From Rhinopithecus roxellana (lineage: Eukaryota > Chordata > Mammalia > Primates > Cercopithecidae): a stretch of DNA of 64,000 bases. The first letter of the stretch is position 1. Every line of letters starts with the position of its first letter. Under the pieces are notes generated by a model. It worked only from the letters and a program-made list of their open reading frames with translations, had not been told where the DNA came from and did not search any database. Made by a program: the position numbers and the translations under genes. The DNA lies in contig NC_044554.1 of assembly GCF_007565055.1 (NCBI RefSeq), positions 57,817,676-57,881,675 of the forward strand, written 5' to 3'. This document shows positions 1-12,085 of this stretch, in pieces.

Positions 1-999
1 GTTTTATAAAATAATGAAGTTATATCATTTTCTGAAATAATTTTTCTTCTGAAATTAAAGTAAATCATCGTTTAATGCCTAAAAAGTACTCTCTAAAAAT
101 GAAGCTTATAACTAGATTACGAAGAATCTGTCAATTAAAACGATGTTTCAGAAAAGTGAAAATTTTATTCTTATTTGGGATTTTTGTTATGTTGATTTAA
201 ATGCTTAAGACAATTTGATGCTGATAGGAGCCATCTTTTAGAAAAAGATAAGACTGACTGATCTTCACTATTGAAATAAAAGTGTGCTGTGTAATCAAAT
301 GCAGTAAAGAACTGGGTTTGATGTTTTAAATAACTTTTAGATAACTTGAGAGTCTTTTCATTTGGAAAATTATGAACATCAGCAATCTCAGGAATTTCAA
401 TAGATATATAACCATAAAGAGATTTGCTGTATAGGAAGCAAAATACTTTCATCTGAATGTAAGCCTGAAGAGAAACTTCTGCCCCAGTAAAAATATTTTA
501 TTGCCACTAAACAATCAAAAGCTATTACTGACTTCATTTGGAATGGCCAGTCCCGAGTGATCTGCTAAGAAATAAGCAGAACTTCACTTGACTAGCCTTA
601 AAAAATAAAAAATGAAGAACAGCATGGCTTTTAGGAGGCTGTTAGAGAATGTCATAGCAGCAAGCTCCAGAGAAAATGGTACAGAGTAGACATGCAATAA
701 ATGTTTGTGGAAGGAAAATTGATGGTTGAAAGTGGTGTCAGTTCTGGAGGCCTGCAAAGCATGGATCTATTTTGTGTTAATCTGGACTTTTGGAAGCATT
801 CAGTCAGATTCATTTGCATATGAGTTATAATTCATTTTTTGGTTCTATTCTGGCATTGTGGTGTTCATTGTTAAGATTTTGCCCCCTACACATCACCCAC
901 TCACTATGTGATTAATTTTTCTTCTTCCTTTTTTTTTAACCTCTAAATTTGGGAAACCTCAGCTCTTGACTTTTCCTTATTTTTCCAACATCCCCTGTA

Positions 1000-1001
<2 letters not shown>
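1..1001. other. CNOT4 intron, AT-rich, no recognisable element
   Basis: The stretch is AT-rich, with short open frames only and no splice-flanked coding segment or repeat family that I can name. By position it belongs to the large CNOT4 intron that precedes the exon at 19152. The longest open stretch (171-452, minus) has low-complexity composition and looks like chance. Confidence 0.6.

Positions 1002-1047
<46 letters not shown>
1002..1047. repeat. (AC)n microsatellite
   Basis: Almost pure CA dinucleotide array with one CATA interruption near its start. It directly abuts the poly-T side of the next Alu, so the Alu probably inserted at the edge of the array. Confidence 0.95.
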
Positions 1048-1048
<1 letters not shown>

Positions 1049-1049
1049 C

Positions 1050-1350
1050 TTTTGTTTATTTATTTTTTGAGACAGAATCTAACACTGTCATCCAGGTTGG
1101 AGTGCAGTGGCACGATCTTGGCTCACTGCAACCTCCGCCTCCCAGGTTCAAGCGATTCTCCTGCCTCAGCCTCCCAACTAGCTGGAATTACAGGTGCCCA
1201 CCACCATGCCCGGCTAATTTTTTCTATTTTTTAATAGAGACAGGGTTTCACTATATTGGCCAGGCTGGTCTTGAACGCCTGACCTCGTGATCCACCCACC
1301 TCGGCCTCCCAAAGTGCTGGGATTACAGGCATGAGCCCCTGCTCCCAGCC
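1050..1350 (-). mobile_element. Alu SINE (AluS-like), minus strand
   Basis: Poly-T leader at left, then the reverse complement of a dimeric Alu (GAGACAG start on the + strand, ending GGGATTACAGGCATGAG...CCCAGCC). About 300 bp, so both monomers are present. The Alu is antisense to CNOT4. Open frames inside it are Alu-derived, not genes. Confidence 0.93.
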
Positions 1351-3091
1351 CTAACACACACCTTAAAAAAAAAAACTAACATTTTTCTATCAAGTGATTC
1401 CTCATTTGTGATACCCATAAATCTATATATAAATATTGGTAAATCTTCCGTGAAACACATATACGCAGTTCAGAAAGTCTCTCTAATACCTGCTTTTTCA
1501 GAATGCTTCGTGTGTACTCCTGAGGTGTTTTAGGAGCTTCACACTTTGCTAGGTAGGGAGTTCTTTAGGGCAAAATTGTTAGAAATTTTTCGTCTTGGTT
1601 AAGCCAAAGTCTTTTCCAATTGTACTTCTTAGGTGCATTTTGTTAAACACATGAAGACCACTTGTCTGTTAACTTTTGGATGTAGATCAAACAGCCTCAC
1701 TTCTTTGAACCATTCCATGCTCAACATGATTTTGAATTCTCTGAGTCTAATTCTCCGTTACACACATTTTGACTTGATGTTTCCTTTCATAAAATATGAA
1801 GCTCACACTTGAATATAATCCACATATGATCAGATAATAGATCTCTTATTAAAATTTGTTACTGATAGTTGTATTTTCCCTTATGTTTACAGAGTTCTTT
1901 TATAAAAGTATCTTGTAGGGTAGTTATCTCCATTTGATAAATGAGAAGCAGGGTGGTTATAATTTGTGATTTGCCTAAGGTCATACAGTTGCTAATTTAG
2001 ACATTGTACATCTATTTATATGGTCTTAATGTTACTTTTTTAGGCATTCCATTACCCAGTTGCCATACCAAGTATCATAAGCCTATTAAGCAAAACCACT
2101 CCACCTTTTCCCATACACGCTAATGATTAGATCTTTTCCATTCTGCCCTTTCTGAATGCATTTTTAAAAATCTAATTATCTGTTAAATTGTATGTGTTTG
2201 GATTTGGTATTGTTAGAATGTATCCTGTTTATATATCCCCATCTTACTAGTTTGTGTTATGAAAGAACTATGTGATTATAAAATGATAGATGCATGTTAT
2301 TAATAACACTATTAATAGCATTTGTCAAAGAATGTAAGAGTTTTGAGAATAGTTGCAGTTTCCGCTATTCTGTCATCTGTAGAACTGGCTTTCTGCTTGC
2401 ATATTTAAATGAACTTTGTGGGTTTTGTTAAGTATAATAAAAAGCATGGGGTCAAATATAACCCAAGAGTATTACAGAGACTTTTAGGCTGACTCAGTAT
2501 CTCATATTCTGTGTAGATTCATCTAAACACTGCTGTTATCCATGCTATACTTTACCATGTTATCCCAAAAGGGAACCATCAGCAAATTTTACCAGAAACT
2601 GCTGAATTCAAGACATATTCCAGATATATTATACTTCTGACATCCTAGGAAGCCTATCCAAAGAATAAATTACTTTGATAGAATTTGTTCTTTATGAAAA
2701 TTCATTTTGACTCTCATTGATAACTTTATTCCATTTTTGGGGAGGATTGAGCAATCAGTGGGATGGGAACAGAGCTAACTACAAAGTCTTTCAGTTTTGA
2801 TGGGCAACAGAAGGGGAAAGGAAGTGGGCCGTGGGATATATAAGGACTTTTCCAATGGAAAACAATTGTTAGTGGAACCTCTATGACTACTTGTTCAGTT
2901 TCAGAATTAAACTTCCTGTATATTTTAGGTGGAATCGAGCTGAGTTCTAGTCGAAATGCTACACATTATTTCCCATGAAAAATACCCCCAAACACAAGCA
3001 GAGAGAACAGTGATTGATAAACCCATCATATTCATTTCTAAAGAAATCATCAAGCCCAAATGTTTTAGAATTTTCTGAAGAACTAATTCTA
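1351..3091. other. CNOT4 intron, no recognised element
   Basis: AT-rich intronic sequence with no clear repeat family and no exon-like open frame flanked by splice signals. Highly diverged old repeats could be hidden here; I cannot identify any by eye. Confidence 0.5.
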
Positions 3092-3402
3092 GACTGGGCA
3101 TGGTGGCTCAGGCCTGTAATCCTAGCACTTTGGGAGGCAAGGCAGGCAGATCACCCAAGGTCAGGAGTTTGAGACCAGTCTGGTCAACCAAGGTGAAACC
3201 CCGTCTCTACTAAAAATACAAAAAATAAAATTAGCTGGGTGTGGTGGCAGGCGCCTGTAATCCCAGCTACTCAGGAGGCTGAGGCAGGAGAATCGCTGGA
3301 ACCTGGGAGGCGGAGGTTGCAGTGAGCCGAGATCGAACCATTGTACTCCAGCCTGAGTGACAGAGCAAGGCTTGGTTTCAAAAAATAAAAATAAAAAAAT
3401 AA
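3092..3402 (+). mobile_element. Alu SINE (AluS-like), plus strand
   Basis: Dimeric Alu beginning GACTGGGCATGGTGGCTCA and ending in an A-rich tail (AAAATAAAAATAAAAAAAT). An 8-bp flank TAATTCTA occurs just before and just after (about 3083-3090 and 3403-3410), consistent with a target-site duplication. Confidence 0.93.
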
Positions 3403-4112
3403 TAATTCTAAGCATGTTGCTTCTAGAGTCCGCCATTTCCTCCGTTTCTGGTACTTGTTTAACAGTGGTTTTGTGCTCTCACCTGTGAAGATTAAGAGCC
3501 TGGGATAAAACTCATTTTCAGTCTAAAGATTTAAACTCATTTGAATTGAGTAGATGCTTTTGTGATGTCTTTGCATCTCTCCTGACTTAACAGTTCCCTT
3601 CTTCACATTACTAAATCTGTCCTTTTGGTTAGAAGATCATGCTCTTATCTAAAGATAGAAAGAAGCAAAATGAACATGGAACTACATTGCCCTACCTTTT
3701 CTCCTGTCTTAATATGGCATCAGGCTGAGCAGTGGCCTTTCTTGATATTCCCCTTATTCCAAACATAGCTTTGTCTTGCTTTCAGCATTTTTCACTTTCC
3801 CCAGATCATTATGTATTCTGACTTTAATCCATAAGAATTATACTTTTATATACAAGTAGGTTATATACCTCTACCCATCTTTTCTTTCTTTTCAAATCTA
3901 ATCCCATCAGATTCTCCCTGTGTAACAACTTCTTTAGATTTCCTCTAATTTTCTTTTCCTTATAGATTTATTTACTACTGCATAGTCAAAATGTCATGTT
4001 TTAGCATCTTCTGTGGCCTGTGAATCACTGCTCTCTATAACCATGGGACCACTCCCACCCATCCTTTTCCCTATCTTTTTTGGATAGTTGTTTTCTTAAA
4101 AAACCTGGAAGC
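3403..4112. other. CNOT4 intron, no recognised element
   Basis: Pyrimidine-rich, AT-rich intronic sequence between two Alus. I see no gene or repeat family that I can name. Confidence 0.5.
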
Positions 4113-4401
4113 AAGCCAGGTACGGTGGCTCACGCCTGTAATCCCAGTACTTTGGGAGGCTGAGGCGGGTGGATCACGAGGTCAGCGTTCGAGACCAGCC
4201 TGACCAACATGGCAAAACCCTGTCTCTACTAAAAATACAAAAATTAGCCAGGCGTAGTGGTGCATGCCTGTAATCCCAGCTACTTGGGAGGCTGAGGTAG
4301 GAGAATCACTTGAACTTGGGAGGCGGAGGTTGTAGTGAGCTGAGGTTGCACCATTGCCCTCCAGCCTGGGCGACGGAGCAAGACTCCGTCTCCAAAAAAA
4401 A
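4113..4401 (+). mobile_element. Alu SINE (AluS-like), plus strand
   Basis: Full dimeric Alu in gene-sense orientation with a short A tail. The flanks repeat AACCTGGAAGC on the left and AACCCTGGAAGC on the right, a target-site duplication with one indel. Confidence 0.93.
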
Positions 4402-5420
4402 ACCCTGGAAGCCAATGTTCAGGGTTATATGTTTAGGAAACATAAAGTACCTGCTGAAGTTGAGGTTCAGGCATTGTTTACTACATAGAAATGATTAAAT
4501 CAAGGTCTTTTTCCTAGAGGAGCTCAAAGTCTAGTCGTAAAAAGTGAACATGTAGACAGATGATTGTAATACACTGTGGTACTTGCAAAATAGCGAGGAT
4601 GCTTGCCATCTAAGAACTCAAGTATAATTATTCTCATTCGCTGCTTTTGTAAATCCTAAAATTCTGTCACATCCTCCTAGGGTTTCTGTTGTTTTTGCAG
4701 TAGCCAACCAGTTCTTCGTCGGTCAGAATTAACTCCAAAATAAAAGTTGTCTTCCTTATTTTCACCTTGGAAAAGAGAGATCGTCAGCAAGGAATGTTTT
4801 CTCAGGTTTATTTTCCTCTAGCCGATTTAGACTTCAAAGATGTTAGGGTGGTTGACACCCTCCATGTCTCTGCAATTTTGTCATTTGTTTTGGGGAAGTG
4901 GTGTTGGGTGAATATTCTGGTGATCTGTGTATCGTCTCCTTATTTTACGTTCCCTTGACCATCTTTGGAACTCCTCACAGGGCTTTGTTCATGGTCACTG
5001 CTCAGTTTTGTGCTCACTTAAATGCTTCCCTCCAGGCTGCTGCTTTGATATTTTACAGATCTTTTAAATGAATCTTTTTGTCCCTTGCCTTCATTTAGCC
5101 TTGCTTACATATTCTGGTTCAGGTCTCATCTGATCCAGTCTGTGATGCTTCTAAGGGTGTATGTATCTTTTGTATTAAAATTTGTTTACTTTTTCCTCTT
5201 TTTTTATATAACTTTGCATATAAATATTTTTGTTTTGTTTCTTAGATTCTGATTCCTTAGATCCTTCAAAAAGCAGCCATCTAGATTCTTCTTGTTCTCA
5301 TTAATCTGATTCTCCTTCAAGACAGATTTATAGATCTTTATAGGAACATTTTAGAAGAGAATAATACACATTATGCAAAACACATCTATTTATATTTTGA
5401 AATGTTCCCACTGTATTTTC
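4402..5420. other. CNOT4 intron between Alu and L1
   Basis: AT-rich intronic sequence. I see no coding exon or named repeat. It ends at the L1 insertion point, with CTGTATTTTC just before the L1 poly-T. Confidence 0.5.
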
Positions 5421-5660
5421 TTTTTTTTTTTTTTTATTATTATACTTTAAGTTCTAGGGTACATGTGCATAACATGCAGGTTTGTTACATATGTATACTT
5501 GTGCCATGTTGGTGTGCTGCACCCATCAACTCGACAGCACCCATCAATTCATCATTTATATCAGGTATAACTCCCAATGCAATCCCTCCCCCCTCCCCCC
5601 TCCCCATGATAGGCCCCGGTGTGTGATGTTCCCCTTCCCGAGTCCAATTGATCTCATTGT

Positions 5661-8600
5661 TCAGTTCCCACCTATGAGTGAGAACATGCGGTGTTTGATT
5701 TTCTGTTCTTGTGATAGTTTGCTAAGAATGATGGTTTCCAGCTGCATCCATGTCCCTACAAAGGACACAAACTCATCCTTTTTTATGGTTGCATAGTATT
5801 CCATGGTGTATATGTGCCACGTTTTCTTAATCCAGTCTGTCACAGATGGACATTTGGGTTGATTCCAAGTCTTTGCTATTGTGAATAGTGCCGCAATAAA
5901 CATACGTGTGCATGTGTCTTTATAGCAGCATGATTTATAATCCTTTGGGTATATACCCAGTAGTGGGATGGCTGGGTCATATGGTACATCTAGTTCTAGA
6001 TCCTTGAGGAATTGCCATACTGTTTTCCATAATGGTTGAACTAGTTTACAATCCCACCAACAGTATAAAAGTGTTCCTATTTCTCCACATCCTCTCCAAC
6101 ACCTGTTGTTTCCTGACTTTTTAATGATTGCCATTCTAACTGGTATGAGATGGTATCTCATTGTGGTTTTGATTTGCATTTCTCTGAAGGCGAGTGATGA
6201 TGAGCATTTTTTCATGTGTCTGTTGGCTGTATGAATGTCATCTTTTGAGAAATGTCTGTTCATATCCTTTGCCCACTTTTTGATGGGGTTGTTTTTTTCT
6301 TGTATATTTGTTTGAGTTCTTTGTAGATTCTGGATATTAGCCCTTTGTCAGATGAGTAGATTGCAAAAATTTTCTCCCATTCTGTAGGTTGCCTGTTCAC
6401 TCTGATGGTAGTTTCTTTTGCTGTGCAGAAGCTCTTTAGTTTAATCCTATCCCATTTGTCAATTTTGGCTTTTGCTGCCGTTGCTTTTGGTGTTTTAGAC
6501 ATGAAGTCGTTGCCCATGCCTATGTCCTGAATGGTACTACCTAGATTTTCTTCTAGGGTTTTTATGGTATTAGGTCTAACATTTAAGTCTCTAATCCATC
6601 TTGAATTAATCTTCGTATAAGGAGTAAGGAAAGGATCCAGTTTCAGCTTTCTACTTATGGCTAGCCAATTTTCCCAGCACCATTTATTAAATAGGGAATC
6701 CTTTCCCCATTTCTTGTTTCTCTCAGTTTTGTCAAAGATCAGATGGCTGTAGATGTGTGGTATTATTTCTGAGGACTCTGTTCTGTTCCATTGGTCTGTA
6801 TCTCTGTTTTAGTACCAGTACCCTGCTGTTTTGGTTACTGTAGCCTTGTAGTATAGTTTGAAGTCAGGTAGCATGACGCCTCCAGCTTTGTCCTTTTGAC
6901 TTAGGATTGTCTTGGCAATGCGGGCTCTTTTTTGGTTCCATATGAACTTTAAAGCAGTTTTTTCCAATTCTGTGAAGAAACTCATTGGTAGCTTGATGGG
7001 GATGGCACTGAATCTATAAATAACCTTGGGCATTATGGCCGTTGTCACGATGTTGATTCTTCCTATCCATGAGCATGGTATGTTCTTCCATTTGTTTGTG
7101 TCTTCTTTTATTTCACTGAGCAGTGGTTTGTAGTTCTCCTTGAAGAGGTCCTTGACATCCCTTGTAAGTTGGATTCCTAGGTATTTTATTCTCTTTGAAG
7201 CAATTGTGAAGGGAAGTTCATTCCTGATTTGGCTCTCTGCTTGTCTGTTACTGGTGTATAAGAATGCTTGTGATTTTTGCACATTAATTTTGTATCCTGA
7301 GACTTTGCCGAAGTTGCTTATCAGCTTAAGGAGATTTTGGGCTGAGACAATGGGGTTTTCTAAATATACAATCATGTCATCTGCAAACAGGGACAATTTG
7401 ACTTCTTCTTTTCCTAACTGAATACCCTTGATTTCTTTCTCTTGCCTGATTGCCCTAGCCAGAACTTCCAACACTATGTTGAATAGGAGTGGTGAGAGAG
7501 GGCATCCCTGTCTTGTGCCAGTTTTCAAAGGGAATTTTTCCAGTTTTTGCCCATTCAGTATGGTATTAGCTGTGGGTTTGTCATAAATAGCTCTTATTAT
7601 TTTGAGGTATGTTCCATCAATACCGAATTTATTGAGCATTTTTAGCATGAAGGGCTGTTGAATTTTGTCAAAAGCCTTTTCTGCATCTATTGAGATAATC
7701 ATGTGGTTCTTGTCTTTGGTTCTGTTTATATGCTGGATTACGTTTATTGATTTGCGAATGTTGAACCAGCCTTGCATCCCAGGGGTGAAGCCCACTTGAT
7801 CATGGTGGATAAGCTTTTTGATGTGCTACTGAATCCGGTTTGCCAGTATTTTATTGAGGATTTTTGCATCGATGTTCATTAGGGATATTGGTCTAAAATT
7901 CTCTTTTTTTGTTGTGTCTCTGCCAGGCTTTGGTATCAGGATGATGTTGGCCTCATAAAATGAGTTAGGGAGGATTCCCTCTTTTTCTATTGATTGGAAT
8001 AGTTTCAGAAGGAATGGTACCAGCTCCTCCTTGTACCTCTGGTAGAATTCAGCTGTGAATCCATCTGGTCCTGGACTTTTTTTTGGTTGGTAGGCTATTA
8101 ATTATTGCCTCAATTTCAGAGCCTGCTATTGGTCTATTCAGGGATTCAACTTCTTCCTGGTTTAGTCTTGGAAGAGTGTAAGTGTCCAGGAAATTATCCA
8201 TTTCTTCTAGATTTTCTAGTTGATTTGCGTAGAGGTGTTTATAGTATTCTCTGATGGTAGTTTGTATTTCTGTGGGGTCGGTAGTGATATCCCGTTTATC
8301 ATTTTTTATTGCGTCTATTTGATTCCTGTCTCTTTTCCTCTTTATTAGTCTTGCTAGTGGTCTGTCAATTTTGTTGATCTTTTCAAAAAACCAACTCCTG
8401 GATTCATTGATTTTTTGGAGGGTTTTTTTGTCTCTGTCTCCTTCAGTTCTGCTCTGATCTTAGTTATTTCTTGCCTTCTGCTAGCTTTTGAATGTGTTTG
8501 CTCTTGCCTCTCTAGTTCTTTTAATTGTGATGTTAGAGTGTCAATTTTAGATCTTTCCAGCTTTCTCTTCTGGGCATTTAGTGCTATAAATTTCCCTCTA

Positions 8601-9484
8601 CACACTGCTTTAAATGTGTCCCAGAGATTCTGGTATGTTGTATCTTTGTTCTCATTGGTTTCAAAGAACATCTTTATTTCTGCCTTCATTTCGTTATGTA
8701 CCCAGTAGTCATTCAGGAGCAGGTTGTTCAGTTTCCATGTAGTTGAGCGGTTTTGATTGAGTTTCTTACTCCTGAGTTCTAGTTTGATTGCAGTGTGGTC
8801 TGAGAGACAGTTTGTTATAATTTCTGTTCTTTTACATTTGCTGAGGACTGCTTTACTTCCAATTATGTGGTCAGTTTTGGAATAAGTGCGATGTAGTGCT
8901 GAGAAGAATGTATATTCTGTTGATTTGGGGTGGAGAGTTCTGTAGATGTCTATTAGGTCCGCTTGGTGCAGAGATGAGTTCAATTCCTGGATATCCTTGT
9001 TAACTTTCTGTTTCGTTGATCTGTCTAATGTTGACAGTGGAGTGTTGAAGTCTCCCATTATTATTGTATGGGAGTCTAAGTCTCTTTGTAAGTCTCTAAG
9101 GACTTGCTTTATGAATCTGGGTGCTCCTGTATTGGGTGCATATATATTTAGGATAGTTAGCTTTTCCTGTTGAATTGATCCCTTTACCATTATGTAATGG
9201 CCTTCTTTGTCTCTTTTGATCTTTGATGGTTTAAAGTCTGTTTTATCAGAGACTAGGATTGCAACCCCTGCTTTTTTTTGTTCTCCATTTGCTTGGTAGG
9301 TCTTCCTCCATCCCTTTATTTTGAGCCTATGTATGTCTCTGCATGTGAGATGGGTCTCCTGAATACCGCAAACTGATGGGTCTTGACTCTTTATCCAGTT
9401 TGCCAGTCTGTGTCTTTTAATTGGAGCATTTAGTCCATTTACATTTAAGGTTAATATTGTTATGTGTGAACTTGATCCTGCCAT
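5661..9484 (-). pseudogene. L1 ORF2 pseudogene (endonuclease / reverse transcriptase)
   Basis: L1 ORF2p nicks target DNA and reverse-transcribes L1 RNA. The reading spans 3824 nt against 3828 in intact elements. Visible parts in order: an AP-type endonuclease with IQETHLT, MGDFNTP and LSDHTAIK motifs (8354-9484); reverse transcriptase with TRQGCPLSPLLFN and the catalytic FADD motif (6809-7795); and a C-terminal Cys-rich segment (5661-6263). Breaks: a frameshift near 8420 in a T run; a second near 8085 (T run of eight) that returns to the first frame; nonsense codons near 7826 and at 6809-6811; and a frameshift near 6285 before the last 200 codons. In the Cys-rich segment the usual His of the CCHC arrangement reads Tyr (LLYCWWDC). 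Dead as a gene. Confidence 0.95.
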
Positions 9485-9547
9485 TATGATATTAACTGGT
9501 TATTTTGCTCGTTAGTTGATGCAGTTTCTTCCTAGCCTCGATGGTCT

Positions 9548-10564
9548 TTACATTTTGGCATGTTTTTGCAATGGCTGGTAGCGGTTGTTCCTTTCCATGT
9601 TTAGGGCTTCCTTCAGGGTCTCTTGTAAGGCAGGCCTGGTGGTGACAAAATCTCTAAGCATTTGCTTATCTGTAAAGGATTTTATTTCTCCTTCACTTAT
9701 GAAACTGAATTTGGCTGGATATGAAATTCTAGGTTTAAAAGTCTTTTCTTTAAGAATGTTGAATATTGGCCCCCACTCTCTTCTGGCTTGTAGAGTTTCT
9801 GCCGAGAGGTCTGCTGTTAGTCTGATGGGCTTCCCTTTGTGGGTAACCCGACCTTTCTCTCTAGCTGCCCTTAAGATTTTTTCCTTCATTTCAACTTTGG
9901 TGAATCTGGCAATTATGTGTCTTGGAGTTGCTCTTCTGGAGGAGTATCTTTTTGGCGTTCTCTGTATTTCCTGAATTTGAATGTTGGCCTGCCCTACTAG
10001 GTTGGGGAAGTTCTCCTGGATGATATCCTGAAGAGTGTTTTCCAACTTGGTTCCATTTTCCCCCTCACTTTCAGGCACCCCAATCAGACGTAGATTTGGT
10101 CCTTTTACATAATCCCATACTTCTTGCAGGCTTTGTTCATTTCTTTTTCTTCTTTTTTCTTTTGGTTTCTCTTCTCACTTCATTTCATTCATTTGATCCT
10201 CAATCGCTGATACTCTTTCTTCCAGTTGATCGAGTTGGTTACTGAAGCTTGTGGATTTGTCACGTATTTCTTGTGTCATGGTTTTCATCTCTGTCATTTC
10301 GTTTATGACCTTCTCTGCATTAATTAGTCTAGCTGTCAATTCTTCCACTCTTTTTTCAAGATTTTTAGTTTCTTTGCGCTGGGTACGTAACTCCTCCTTT
10401 AGCTCTGAGAAGTTTGATGGACTGAAGCCTTCTTCTCTCATCTCGTCAAAGTCATTCTCCGACCAACTTTGATCTGTTGCTGGCGATGGCCTGCGCCCCT
10501 TTGCCAGGGGAGATGCGCTCTAATTTTTTGAATTTCCAGCTTTTCTGCCCTGATTTTTCCCCAT
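9548..10564 (-). pseudogene. L1 ORF1 pseudogene (RNA-binding chaperone), two nonsense codons
   Basis: L1 ORF1p is the trimeric RNA-binding protein that coats L1 RNA. From the ATG at 10564 to the stop at 9548-9550 the frame is exactly 338 codons, the canonical ORF1p length, with no indel that shifts frame. Two internal stops interrupt it: TAG at codon 15 (10520-10522) and TGA at codon 130 (10175-10177). Both fit C-to-T changes; the second, I infer, is a CGA Arg codon decaying at a CpG. The coiled-coil segment lies at 10175-10441 and the RRM/C-terminal domain at 9548-10078. A 63-bp spacer separates it from ORF2. Confidence 0.95.
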
Positions 10565-11598
10565 CTTTGTGGTTTTATCTGCCTCTGGTCTTTGATGATG
10601 GTGACGTACTGATGGGGATTTGGTATAGGTGTCCTTCCTGTTTGATAGTTTTCCTTCTGACATTCAGGACCCTCAGCTGTAGGTCTGTTGGAGATTGCTT
10701 GAGGTCCACTCCAGACCCTGTTTGCCTGGGTATCAGCAGCAGAGGTTGCAGAAGATAGAATATTGCTGAACAGCGAGTGTACCTGTCTGATTCTTACTTT
10801 GGAAGCTTCCTCTCAGGGGTGTACTCCACCCTGTGAGGTGTGGGGTGTCAGACTGCCCCTAGTGGGGGATGTCTCCCAGTTAGGCTACTCAGGGGTCAGG
10901 GACCCACTTGAGCAGGCAGTCTGTCCCTTCTGAGATCTCAGCCTCCGTGTTGGGAGATCCACTGCTCTCTTCAAAGCTGTCAGACAGAGTCGTTTGCGTC
11001 TGCAAAGGTTTCTGCTGCTTTTGTTGTTGTTGTTGTTTAGCTGTGCCCTGTCCCCAGAAGTGGAGTCTACAGAGACAGGCAGGTTTCCTTGAGCTGCTGT
11101 GAGCTCCACCCAGTTCGAGCTTCCCAGCGGCTTTGTTTACCTACTTAAGCCTCAGCAATGGTGGGCGCCCCTCCCCCAGCCTCACTGCTGCCTTGCGGTT
11201 AGATCGCAGACTGCTGTGTTAGCAATGAGGGAGGCTCCGTGGGTGTGGGACCCTCCCGGCCAGGTGTGGGATATATTCTCCTGGTGTGCCCGTTTGCTTA
11301 AAGTGCAGTATTGGGGTGGGAGTTACCCGATTTTCCAGGTGTTGTGTGTCTCAGTTCCCCTGGCTAGGAAAAGGTATTCCCTTCCCCCTTGCGCTTCCCA
11401 GGTGAGGCAATGCCTCGCCCTGCTTCAGCTCTCGCTGGTTGGGCTGCAGCAACTGACCAGCACTGATTGTCCGGCACTCCTTAGTGAGATGACCCCAGTA
11501 CCTCAGTTGAAAATGCAGAAATCACTGGTCTTCTGTGTTGCTCGCGTTGGGAGTTGGAGACTGGAGCTGTTCCTAGTCGGCCATCTTGCTCCGCCCCC
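10565..11598 (-). promoter_or_regulatory. L1 5' UTR with sense and likely antisense promoter
   Basis: GC-richer 1034-bp leader ahead of ORF1. In primate L1s this region holds an internal sense promoter at the outer end and an antisense promoter roughly 400-600 bp inside, which here would be about 10998-11198. Because the L1 is antisense to CNOT4, the antisense promoter would fire in the CNOT4 direction, toward the exons at 19152 and 20043. Activity in this old copy is inference only. Confidence 0.7.
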
Positions 11599-11886
11599 AG
11601 TTCATCTATATTTTCTTATTTGCTGCCTGTGGCCTGTGTGTCCCTGTGTTCTCTATGGGATGTCCTTTCCCTCTTCCACATCAGCTGCTTTTCCTCTGAT
11701 ATTTTCTTATTCGTCATTTATCCTATATGTAGAATGGAAGAATTATTCACTTCCTTCTTTATGCCCCACAGGTCTTTGCTCATACTAGAATAGCATTTAT
11801 TATCCCATGTTGTAGTTATTTAAACACATTTGCGCTTCCCTTCTAATTAGCCCATGAGTCCTGCCCAGGACACAGACTTGTTGGTA
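11599..11886. other. CNOT4 intron flanking the L1 5' end
   Basis: Unique-looking T/C-rich intronic sequence directly after the L1. I see no element in it. Confidence 0.5.
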
Positions 11887-12085
11887 GTATGTTTGATGGC
11901 AAGAACAAATGCTTTGGAGTCAGACTGATTTTAATTGCTGACTGCAACACTAACTCTATAACCTGGGACAAATTCTTGGAACTACAGCACCTACTCAGTC
12001 TCCTCATTTGTAAAATGAACCTACTACTAAACCTTATTGGATTGTTGATACTAAAGTAATTGAGTACATAAAGTGCATAGTGAGT
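11887..12085 (+). repeat. MIR SINE relic, plus strand
   Basis: Shows the MIR core in order: CTTTGGAGTCAGACTGAT, an acceptor-like CTGGGACAAATTCTTGGAAC segment, CTCATTTGTAAAATGAACC, and a tail with AAAGTGCATAG. Old and diverged, as expected of MIR. Confidence 0.8.

Larger units (their letters stand above)
5421..11598 (-). mobile_element. full-length L1 retrotransposon (primate L1PA type), antisense to CNOT4
   Basis: About 6.18 kb with every L1 part in order on the minus strand: 5' UTR start GGGGGCGGAGCAAGATGG at 11598, a 1034-bp 5' UTR, ORF1, a 63-bp spacer, ORF2, a short 3' UTR and a poly-A tail (T's at 5421-5435). The lengths match canonical primate L1, so the copy inserted full length. Both ORFs now carry stops, and ORF2 also frameshifts, so it cannot move by itself. 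Flanks GTTCCCACTGTATTTTCTT (left) and GTTCATCTATATTTTCTT (right) may be a decayed target-site duplication, but they differ at several places. I cannot fix the subfamily; the drift from modern L1 suggests an older L1PA group. Confidence 0.95.

Noticed and set aside
1052..1290. Short open frames with SRLECSG or AGVQW-type residues
   Set aside because: These are translations of antisense Alu sequence. The same residues recur at every minus-strand Alu in the window (for example 24078-24483, 26502-26805, 63749-63955).
7140..10758. Plus-strand open frames within the L1
   Set aside because: They are antisense shadows of L1 ORF1 and ORF2.
11099..11788. 229-codon plus-strand frame across the L1 5' UTR edge
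   Set aside because: It lies in the antisense of the GC-rich L1 5' UTR and runs past its end into unique intron; no splice signals or domain.
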